This document shows positions 43,441 to 50,573 of a DNA stretch of 60,002 bases, one piece after another. The stretch's first letter is position 1. Every line of letters begins with the position of its first letter. Made by a program: the position numbers and the translations under genes. The notes below the pieces were generated by a model. The model made no database searches. It saw only the letters and a program-made list of their open reading frames with translations, and was not told the origin of the DNA. The stretch comes from Gammaproteobacteria bacterium (GTDB taxonomy: Bacteria > Pseudomonadota > Gammaproteobacteria > Steroidobacterales > Foliamicaceae), in the NCBI GenBank assembly GCA_026708965.1, contig JAPOTY010000040.1, positions 1 through 60,002 on the forward strand. Direction: 5' to 3'.

Positions 43441-45099
43441 ATGGCGGGGCCGATTCCGAGAGAGTTTATCGACGATCTCCTTGATCGCGCGGATATCGCT
43501 GAAATCATCGGCGAGCGCGTCAAGCTCACCCGCGCCGGACGCGAATACAAGGGCCTTTGCCCCTTTCACCAGGAAAAGACGCCGTCATTCACGGTCAGCC
43601 CGGCCAAGGGCTTTTTCCACTGCTTCGGCTGCGGCGCCCACGGCAGCGCCCTGAGTTTCCTGATGCAGCACGACCGGCTGGACTTCCCCGCCGCAGTCGA
43701 GGCGCTGGCCGATCGCTACGGCTTGGAAGTGCCGCGAACAGGGCCTTCCAGACCCTCAGGCAAGGGGCTTTACGAGTTGCTTCAGGATGCCTCGCGACAC
43801 TATATCGAACAGCTCAAAAGCCATTCAGCCGCCAAGGAATACCTACAGGGCCGCGGGCTGACCGGAGCCATCGCGCGCGATTTCGCGCTCGGCTACTCGC
43901 CTAAGGGCAACAGCCTGCTGGCCCGTTTCGGGCAAACGGAGGAGGACCGCCGCCGCCTGGTTGATGCCGGACTGGCGATCAGGAACGATTCCGGCGATCT
44001 CTACGACCGGTTCCGCGACCGCATTATGTTTCCGATCCGGGACCGCCGCGGCCGCGTCGCCAGCTTCGGCGGGCGCGCCATGGGCGAGGCGCAGCCCAAG
44101 TACATGAACGGCCCTGAAACCCCGGTATTCCACAAGGGACGAGAACTCTACGGCCTCTACGAAATGCCCCGGGGCAAGGTTCCGCAGTGCCTTCTGGTGG
44201 AAGGATATATGGACGTGATCGGGCTGGCCCAGCACGGGGTGGCGGGCGCCGTGGCTCCGCTGGGCACTGCGGTGACGCCGCGGCAGCTCACGCGGCTGTT
44301 CGGCATTGCCCCCAGCGTGGTGTTCTGTTTCGACGGCGATGCCGCAGGCCGCCGCGCCGCTGAACGCGCAATGGAGCGAACGCTCCCGGAAATGCGCGCG
44401 GGCCGGGAACTGGGGTTCGCATTTCTTCCGGAGGGGGAGGATCCGGACAGTTTCGTTCAATCCAAAGGCGCCGCCGCCTTCCGTGAAATCATCGAGCAGG
44501 CCGCGCCGATGTCCGAATTCATGATGGCGACCCTCTCGCAAAAGTGCGACATGGCCACCATTGAGGGGCGCGACCGAATGGCGGAGCGGGCGAGGCCGTT
44601 GATCGCGAAAACACCCGTTGGCGTGTACCGCGACCTGCTTTTTGCGCGTCTGGCCCAGGAGGTGGGCCTTGAGGAGGAAAGGCTGCGCCAGCTTCTGCAA
44701 GCGGCGCCGGAACGGCGCAGAACGGCGCGGCCCGTGCCGGCGCAATCCGCCGCAAGCGGACCCTTCGACACTTTGGGCGAATCCTTGGCCGGGCTGATCC
44801 TGAACTTCCCCGAACTGGCTTCCGCCAGCGAACCGCTGCCGGAACTCGATTATTTCCCGGAATCGCGCGTGGCCCTGTTCAAAGACCTGTTCGAACACGC
44901 GCGCGCCATGCCAACGGCCAATGCGGCCAAGCTGCTCGAACGCTATCGCGACCTTAAGGAACATGGGCTGATCGCCCGGCTGCTGGCCAGGAATTCCGGA
45001 CTCAATCCGCAGCAAGCGGAGCGCGAACTGAGCGGCGGCATCGAAAGGCTCGCCAAGGAGAACGCGCTGCGTCAAATGGCGGCCCGCACCCCGGACTGA
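43441..45099 (+). CDS. dnaG: DNA primase
   Basis: 552 aa from ATG 43441. Makes RNA primers for replication. Zinc-binding domain with Cys40, His43, Cys61 and Cys64 (CPFHQEKTPSFTV, FHCFGCG); RNA polymerase/Toprim core with LLVEGYMDVIGL and FDGDAAGRRAA; a C-terminal helicase-binding domain shorter than in E. coli (581 aa total there). The 130-base gap from rpsU contains CTCCCGCGAGGC, which resembles the inner arm of R4 but has no partner. Confidence 0.96.
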   Translation: MAGPIPREFIDDLLDRADIAEIIGERVKLTRAGREYKGLCPFHQEKTPSFTVSPAKGFFHCFGCGAHGSALSFLMQHDRLDFPAAVEALADRYGLEVPRTGPSRPSGKGLYELLQDASRHYIEQLKSHSAAKEYLQGRGLTGAIARDFALGYSPKGNSLLARFGQTEEDRRRLVDAGLAIRNDSGDLYDRFRDRIMFPIRDRRGRVASFGGRAMGEAQPKYMNGPETPVFHKGRELYGLYEMPRGKVPQCLLVEGYMDVIGLAQHGVAGAVAPLGTAVTPRQLTRLFGIAPSVVFCFDGDAAGRRAAERAMERTLPEMRAGRELGFAFLPEGEDPDSFVQSKGAAAFREIIEQAAPMSEFMMATLSQKCDMATIEGRDRMAERARPLIAKTPVGVYRDLLFARLAQEVGLEEERLRQLLQAAPERRRTARPVPAQSAASGPFDTLGESLAGLILNFPELASASEPLPELDYFPESRVALFKDLFEHARAMPTANAAKLLERYRDLKEHGLIARLLARNSGLNPQQAERELSGGIERLAKENALRQMAARTPD

Positions 45100-45151
45100 A
45101 ACCGCCGCCGGCCTGTATGATCGAGCACTCGCATTCTTTCGGAGCTTCGTA

Positions 45152-45565
45152 ATGGCGCAACGTATCTACTTGGGCGTGATGGCGGCGCTCTACTTCGCCT
45201 CGGCCCTCTATGCCTACCTGGACCCTGCGGCCTTGGGGCAATGGCTCGGGATCGCGTCGCTGGCCGACTCGGGCCATACCGAGATCCGCGCCACCTACGG
45301 CGGGCTGGTGCTGGGCAGCGGGCTGGTGCTGGCAGCGGGCGTGTGGTCGCGGAACTTTGCGCTGGCCGGTTTGCTGAGCACGGTTCTGGGCATGGGTTGC
45401 CTGGTGCTGACGCGGCTGGCGGCGGAGGTTTTCTCGGGCGGCCCCGGCATCGACGCGAATCAGGGCATCGTGATCGTGTTCGAGGGCGTGGCGGTGGCGC
45501 TGGCCGTGTTCTTTGCCCGCCGCGCGCTGCGCGAGAACCGCAAACTCGCCGACAGCCGCTATTGA
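45152..45565 (+). CDS. DUF4345 family membrane protein
   Basis: 137 aa, ATG 8 bases after GGAG. Four hydrophobic segments (about 5-23, 47-65, 70-92, 102-122). The stretch EIRATYGGLVLGSGLVL is typical of DUF4345 proteins. Function unknown. Unusually placed between dnaG and rpoD, on the same strand, 52 bases after dnaG and 59 before rpoD. Confidence 0.8.
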   Translation: MAQRIYLGVMAALYFASALYAYLDPAALGQWLGIASLADSGHTEIRATYGGLVLGSGLVLAAGVWSRNFALAGLLSTVLGMGCLVLTRLAAEVFSGGPGIDANQGIVIVFEGVAVALAVFFARRALRENRKLADSRY

Positions 45566-45589
45566 AGTATTGACATATGTAGGGATAAT
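45562..45589 (+). promoter_or_regulatory. Candidate sigma-70 promoter for rpoD
   Basis: TTGAAG (45562-45567), 16-base spacer, GATAAT (45584-45589), 36 bases before the rpoD start. The stretch is AT-rich against its GC-rich surroundings. A TTGACA at 45570-45575 has no well-spaced -10. It would allow rpoD transcription separately from rpsU-dnaG, as in E. coli. Confidence 0.45.
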
Positions 45590-45624
45590 TGATCGGTTAA
45601 TCTTAGCGGAGACTCCGGCCGGCC

Positions 45625-47568
45625 ATGACCGCAAATTCCACCACCCAGCGCGCTCCGCAGCGCAACTGGCTCAAGAACCTGATTTCGCTCGGGCGCCAGC
45701 GCTCGTACATTACCCATACGGACCTGACCGACCAGCTTCCCGACGAAATCGTCGAAATGGAGCAGATCGAGGAAATCATCAACGTGCTTCGCGATATGGA
45801 TATCAAGGTGTACGAGGAGGACGAGGTTCCCGACCCCGACACCTTGGCACTGTCCGAAGGCGAAGCCAGCGACGATTCCGACATGGAGGAAGCGGAGGAC
45901 GCGATCAGCGCCTTCGAGGTGGAGCTGGGCCGGACCACCGATCCGGTGCGTTTGTACATGCGCGAAATGGGTTCGGTGGAACTGCTGACCCGCGAGGGCG
46001 AAATCAGCATCGCGCGGCGAATCGAACAAAGCCGCGCGGAAATCAAGCGCCTGATGGCCTATTACCTCCCCTGCGTGAAATACTTGGCGGACCGCTTTGC
46101 GGATTGCCGGGCCGGGCAGATGAAATTAAGCGACTTGGTGGCCGGCATCATCGACCCGGACGAACCCGAGGATCTGCGTCCGGCGGCCGAACGCGATCCG
46201 GCGGAAAACGCCAACCGCAAGGCGCCGCCCGATCCGCAGGAGCTCGAGCGGCGAATGCTGGCGCTCAATGCCCAGTGCGCCCGTGTGCATCGGGCATTGC
46301 GCCGAGTGCGCGCCCAGGAACTGAAGGCCCGGTCCGACGAGGCGCCCGACCATTTCAAGCTCTCCTGCCGCAATCTGAACCATGCCCAGCAGGTGCTCGG
46401 CCGGATGCTGCTGGAACTGAAGTTCACGCCCCGGGCCTTCGACGGCATGCTCGATGCTCTGCACAGCACCATGCGGGCTCCTTCCGACGACCATGATGCC
46501 CTCTTCCCGTCGTCGGTGGCCGGATGCGAGAACCGGCTGCGCCATATCTATGTGCGTGGCGCGAAGGTTCCGGTAAAGCGCTTCAAGGACTATTTCGCCA
46601 CCGACCCCAGCAGCGACGGCTGGCTGGAGAAGATGCTCAAAAGCGAGGAGCACGGCCCCAAGCTGGCGCCCTATGCGGAAGAGGTGAGGCAGCTCACCCG
46701 ACGATTGCGCAGGCTCGAAGATAACTGCTCGCTGCCGATCAATCGCTTCAAAGCCATTCCGGCCGATGCCAGCGGTAAGCCCATGGCGCGCGGGATCAAG
46801 GAGCTGTACCGCGAAATTTCGCACAACGAGCTCAAGGCCAAGGATGCCAAGAAGGAAATGGTGGAGGCCAACTTGCGCCTGGTGATTTCGATTGCCAAGA
46901 AGTACACCAACCGCGGCCTGCAATTCAACGACCTGATCCAGGAAGGCAATATCGGCCTGATGAAGGCGGTGGATAAGTTCGAGTACCGCCGCGGCTACAA
47001 ATTCTCCACCTACGCCACTTGGTGGATCCGCCAAGCGATTACCCGCTCGATCGCCGATCAGGCGCGCACTATCCGCGTGCCGGTGCATATGATCGAAACC
47101 ATCAATAAGCTCAACCGGATCTCGCGGCAAATGCAGCAGGAGATGGGCCGGGATCCCACGCCTGAGGAATTGGCGCAACGCATGGAGATGCCGGAGGAGA
47201 AGGTCCGCAAGGTGCAGAAAATCGCCAAGCAGCCGATTTCGCTGGAAACGCCGCTGAGCGAGGATGAGGATTCGCACTTAGGCGACTTTATCGAGGACCA
47301 GAACGCCACCTCGCCCATGGATGTGGCCACCACGCGCGGGCTGGAGGAGACGATGCGCGATGTGCTGGCTTCTCTGGGGGCGCGCGAGGCCAAGGTGCTG
47401 CGGATGCGTTTCGGGATCGACATGAATACCGATCACACGCTGGAAGAAGTGGGCAAGCAGTTCGACGTGACGCGCGAGCGCATCCGGCAAATCGAGGCCA
47501 AGGCGCTGCGCAAGCTGCGCCATCCCAACCACGCCGAGCGCCTGCGAAGCTTCACCCAGGACGACTAA
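45625..47568 (+). CDS. rpoD: RNA polymerase primary sigma factor RpoD
   Basis: 647 aa. N-terminal region 1.1 ([19 protein letters not shown] to about residue 80), the acidic stretch around residues 55-90, region 1.2 [23 protein letters not shown], the proteobacterial non-conserved region (about 130-390), core regions 2-3 with [36 protein letters not shown] and [17 protein letters not shown], and region 4.2 [19 protein letters not shown]. All marks of group 1 sigma-70. Last gene of the operon; the shared terminator with R7/R8 begins 13 bases after its stop. Confidence 0.97.
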   Translation: MTANSTTQRAPQRNWLKNLISLGRQRSYITHTDLTDQLPDEIVEMEQIEEIINVLRDMDIKVYEEDEVPDPDTLALSEGEASDDSDMEEAEDAISAFEVELGRTTDPVRLYMREMGSVELLTREGEISIARRIEQSRAEIKRLMAYYLPCVKYLADRFADCRAGQMKLSDLVAGIIDPDEPEDLRPAAERDPAENANRKAPPDPQELERRMLALNAQCARVHRALRRVRAQELKARSDEAPDHFKLSCRNLNHAQQVLGRMLLELKFTPRAFDGMLDALHSTMRAPSDDHDALFPSSVAGCENRLRHIYVRGAKVPVKRFKDYFATDPSSDGWLEKMLKSEEHGPKLAPYAEEVRQLTRRLRRLEDNCSLPINRFKAIPADASGKPMARGIKELYREISHNELKAKDAKKEMVEANLRLVISIAKKYTNRGLQFNDLIQEGNIGLMKAVDKFEYRRGYKFSTYATWWIRQAITRSIADQARTIRVPVHMIETINKLNRISRQMQQEMGRDPTPEELAQRMEMPEEKVRKVQKIAKQPISLETPLSEDEDSHLGDFIEDQNATSPMDVATTRGLEETMRDVLASLGAREAKVLRMRFGIDMNTDHTLEEVGKQFDVTRERIRQIEAKALRKLRHPNHAERLRSFTQDD

Positions 47569-47600
47569 CCACCCCCACCCCCTCTCAAAAAGCCGGCGTT

Positions 47601-47708
47601 GCCGCTGCTGTTACCCCCGCTTCCCGGGAGACGCATAAACCCATCCCTGGGGCTCGGCGGCGGCTCCTGCCGCCGACGCTCCCGGGAAGCGGGGGTAACA
47701 GCAGCGGC
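47601..47708 (+). repeat. Palindromic three-way-junction element R7
   Basis: Perfect 30 bp arms 47601-47630 and 47679-47708 ending CGGGAG/CTCCCG. The core 47631-47678 begins ACGCATAAA: CCCA/TGGG (47640-47643 with 47648-47651, loop TCCC) and CGGCGGC/GCCGCCG (47658-47664 with 47669-47675, loop TCCT). A third copy of the arm, GCGGGGGTAACAGCAGCGGC, lies at 47867-47886 and continues pairing with the left flank to 47892. Confidence 0.85.
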
Positions 47709-47741
47709 GCACAGGCATCTCTTGCGCGGTGATCACCGTGC

Positions 47742-47848
47742 GCCGCGCTATTGGCCCTGCCTCGTGGGAGCGTCTGGGGCAGGATGCCCCAGCCGAGCCC
47801 CATGGATGGGTTTATGCGTCTCCCACGAGGCAGGGCCAATAGCGCGGC
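47742..47848 (-). repeat. Palindromic three-way-junction element R8
   Basis: Perfect 29 bp arms 47742-47770 and 47820-47848 ending TGGGAG/CTCCCA. The minus-oriented core 47771-47819 is nearly identical to R4: CTGGGGCA/TGCCCCAG (47774-47781 with 47785-47792) and CCCAT/ATGGG (47799-47803 with 47806-47810). Paired head-to-head with R7, 33 bases away; the spacer contains the palindrome CGGTGATCACCG (47727-47738). Confidence 0.85.
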
Positions 47849-47908
47849 AACGCCGGCTTTTTGAGAGCGGGGGTAACAGCAGCGGCAACGCCAGCCGTTG
47901 CGTTGCGC

Positions 47909-49582
47909 TTAAGCGGAGTAGCTGCTGCGCAAGGGGGCGATGCGGTTGAATACGAGGCCGCTGGCGGACGAATCTTCGGAATCGGGCGTAAAGTAGCCGA
48001 GCCGTTCGAACTGCCAAGTGCCGCCAACGCCCGCGCTGGCCAGCGAAGGTTCAACGCGGGCCGACGGCACCACCTCCAGCGACTCCGCATTGACTTGCTC
48101 CTCAAGCGGCGGCGAACCCGAATCGAGGTCGGGCCGCTCCACATTGAACAGCGGGCGATAGAGGCGCAACTCGGCCGGAACCGAATGCTTCGCGCTGACC
48201 CAATGGATGGTGCCCCCCACCTTGCGCCGCGCGCCCTCGCCGCCGCTTCGGGATTGCGGATCCACGCTGCAACGCAGCTCCGCCAGCTCGCCCGCCGCAT
48301 CGCGCACGACTTCATCGCAGCGAATAATGTAGGCGTTGCGCAGCCGAACCTCGCCGCCGGGGCGCAGACGGCGGAAGCGGCGCGGCGGATCCTCCATGAA
48401 ATCGGTGCTCTCGATATGGATTTCGCGCGAAAAAGGCACCAGGCGGCTGCCCATCTCGGGGCGCTGCGGATGATTGGCCGCAGGCAGTTCCTCGAAATGA
48501 TCCGAAGGCAGGTTGGCGAGGACAATCTTCAGCGGACGGGCCACCGCCATGGCCCGCGGAGCGTCGCGGTTGAGCGCCTCGCGCAGCACGCTTTCGAGCT
48601 GTTCGGCGCCGATCATCTGTTCGGAGCGCGTGACGCCGGCCCGGACGCAGAACTCGCGCAGAATTGCCGGCGGATAGCCCCGGCGGCGCAGCGCTGAGAG
48701 CGTCACTAGGCGCGGATCGTCCCAGCCGTCCACCGCCTTGAGGCGAATCAGGTCGGCCACGCGGCGCTTGCTGGTGACGGAATGGCCTAGGTTGAGGCGC
48801 CCGAACTCGTATTGCCGCGGACGGGTCTTGAGTTCCAAGCCGCAGTGATCGAGCAGCCATTCGTAGAGCGGGCGGTGATCCTCGAATTCCAGCGTGCAAA
48901 TCGAGTGGGTGATGCCTTCGAGCGCGTCGCTTAGGGTATGGGCAAAGTCGTACATCGGGAAGATGCACCAGTCCCGGCCGGTGCGCGGATGCTGCACGTG
49001 GCGCACCCGGTAGAGCACGGGGTCGCGCAGGTTGATATTGGGCGAGGCCATGTCGATCTTGGCGCGCAGCACCTGCTCGCCGTCGGCGAACTCTCCGCCG
49101 CGCATGCGCTGGAACAGATCGAGGTTTTCCGCCGGGCTGCGGTCGCGAAAGGGGCTGGGCCGGCCAGGACGGGTGAGCGTGCCGCGGTCGGCTGAAATGC
49201 GCTCGGCGGAACTGCTGTCCACGAACGCGCGACCGCTGCGGATCATATGCTCGGCGATCCCGTAAAGGCGCGGAAAATAATCGGAGGCGTGGGTGATCAG
49301 CGGCGTATTGAAGCCCAGCCAGTTCACGTCGCGGCGGATGGCGTCCACGTAGGCTTGATCCTCGGCCACGGGATTGGTGTCGTCGTAGCGCAGGTAGCAC
49401 ACGCCGCGGTTTTCCGCCGCAACGCCGAAATTAAGGCAGATGGATTTGGCATGGCCGATATGCAGGAAGCCGTTGGGCTCCGGCGGAAAGCGCGTCACCA
49501 CGCGCGCATGGCGGCCCGAGGCCAAATCCTCGGCGATGATTCTGCGGATGAAGTCCTGCGGCGGCATCTTTGAGTTCAGCAC
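47909..49582 (-). CDS. glnS: Glutaminyl-tRNA synthetase
   Basis: 557 aa from GTG 49582; ATG 49567 (MPPQDFIRRIIAEDL) is also plausible. Class I synthetase: RFPPEPNGFLHIGHAKS (HIGH at 41-44), DDTNP, and the KMSKR-loop variant VTSKR at 269-273 where E. coli has VMSKR. The tail (EVRLRNAYIIRCDEVV, IHWVSAKHSVPAELRLY) matches the two beta-barrel anticodon domains of GlnRS rather than GltX. Presence of GlnRS suggests direct Gln-tRNA charging. Convergent with rpoD. Confidence 0.96.
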   Translation of the reverse strand: MLNSKMPPQDFIRRIIAEDLASGRHARVVTRFPPEPNGFLHIGHAKSICLNFGVAAENRGVCYLRYDDTNPVAEDQAYVDAIRRDVNWLGFNTPLITHASDYFPRLYGIAEHMIRSGRAFVDSSSAERISADRGTLTRPGRPSPFRDRSPAENLDLFQRMRGGEFADGEQVLRAKIDMASPNINLRDPVLYRVRHVQHPRTGRDWCIFPMYDFAHTLSDALEGITHSICTLEFEDHRPLYEWLLDHCGLELKTRPRQYEFGRLNLGHSVTSKRRVADLIRLKAVDGWDDPRLVTLSALRRRGYPPAILREFCVRAGVTRSEQMIGAEQLESVLREALNRDAPRAMAVARPLKIVLANLPSDHFEELPAANHPQRPEMGSRLVPFSREIHIESTDFMEDPPRRFRRLRPGGEVRLRNAYIIRCDEVVRDAAGELAELRCSVDPQSRSGGEGARRKVGGTIHWVSAKHSVPAELRLYRPLFNVERPDLDSGSPPLEEQVNAESLEVVPSARVEPSLASAGVGGTWQFERLGYFTPDSEDSSASGLVFNRIAPLRSSYSA

Positions 49583-49619
49583 TCCAAGCCGGCATCCATG
49601 CGGCGGGCGCAGCGCTTCA

Positions 49620-50429
49620 TCAGGCTGCGGGGGTGTAATCGCTGACGATATCGCGGCGATGGTAAACGGGGCAGAGAAAGCGGCCAGCGGCGCGGAGGTT
49701 GGTAAGCCACCGGATGCTGGCGCCGTTCTTGCGGTTTGCCAGCACCTTCCCGGCCAGCCAGGGCGTTACCCGCTCCACCTTGTCGCCGATAATGTTATAG
49801 ACCTTGCGGGCCTGCGCCTCGCGCTTGGGGTCGCGCCCGGCCGCCAGCATCGCCATGTCGGTGATCACGATGCCGGGGCTCAGCGCGCCCACAATCACCT
49901 TGCTTCCGCGCACTTCCTTGGCCAGGGATTTCGCCATGTAGGTAATGGCGCGCTTGGTGGATCCATAGGGCGTGAGGCCCGGCGCGGTCATGCCGTTGCT
50001 GCCGAAGCCTTCGAATAAGTACACCGCGCCGCCGTTTTCCTGCTTTCGCATGCCTTCGATCGCGACCCGGCAGCCGTTGAACGAACCGGTGAGGTTTGTG
50101 TTCACAACGTCCGCCAACTCCTGGGGGCGGAGTTCCGCGACATTGGACCGCCGGTTGGTGATGCCGGCGTTATTGATCCAGATATCAACGCCGCCGAAGC
50201 GCTCGACCGCCGCGTCCCACAAGGCCTGCACGCTGGCGTAATCGCTCACGTCGCAGCCCCGGCCCAGCACTTCGCCGTGCTCCGCGAGTTCCGCGGCGGC
50301 GGCGGCGGCGCTGTCGGCGCTGCGCCCGCACACGGCCACCTGGTGGCCGCGCTTGAGGAATTCGCGCGCCATGCCTTTGCCAATGCCGCGCGTGCCGCCC
50401 GTCACCACCACTGTTTTCGCATCCGCCAT
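49620..50429 (-). CDS. Short-chain dehydrogenase/reductase
   Basis: 269 aa. NAD(P)-binding TGGTRGIG (residues 10-17), NNAG (87-89 region), and the active-site Tyr155-x3-Lys159 in YGSTKRAITY. The catalytic Ser region reads LFEGFGSNG, with Ser144 eleven residues before Tyr instead of thirteen; this and the GxGS pattern resemble the chlorophyll b reductase (NYC1/NOL) branch of SDRs. Substrate unknown. Divergent from a TonB receptor gene with 144 bases between starts. Confidence 0.85.
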   Translation of the reverse strand: MADAKTVVVTGGTRGIGKGMAREFLKRGHQVAVCGRSADSAAAAAAELAEHGEVLGRGCDVSDYASVQALWDAAVERFGGVDIWINNAGITNRRSNVAELRPQELADVVNTNLTGSFNGCRVAIEGMRKQENGGAVYLFEGFGSNGMTAPGLTPYGSTKRAITYMAKSLAKEVRGSKVIVGALSPGIVITDMAMLAAGRDPKREAQARKVYNIIGDKVERVTPWLAGKVLANRKNGASIRWLTNLRAAGRFLCPVYHRRDIVSDYTPAA

Positions 50430-50573
50430 TGAAAATCCCGCCGTTGCCCGAAACGAGCGCTAATCTATCACGCCGCTACGGATTGACGGGTACGGCCAAC
50501 CCGCCTATATTCCCCAAGCGCAACGCGCTGGCAGGAAAAGAAGCCGGCCAGCGTTCCCCACTAGGAGTTGAAA

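Larger units (their letters stand above)
47582..47867. terminator. Bidirectional rpoD/glnS terminator split by R7 and R8
   Basis: Arms 47582-47604 and 47845-47867 are perfect 23 bp inverted repeats. They begin CTCTCAAAAAGCCGGC and end GCCGGCTTTTTGAGAG, so each strand has an A-run, a GC-rich stem and a T-run, the layout of a two-way intrinsic terminator. The two arms are now 240 bases apart, with R7 and R8 in between. Whether it still folds efficiently is unknown. Confidence 0.6.

Noticed and set aside
46126-47277. 383-codon minus-strand open frame
   Set aside because: Antisense to rpoD; composition typical of a shadow frame. The same applies to 43843-45075 (antisense to dnaG), 13587-14621 and 8305-9336.
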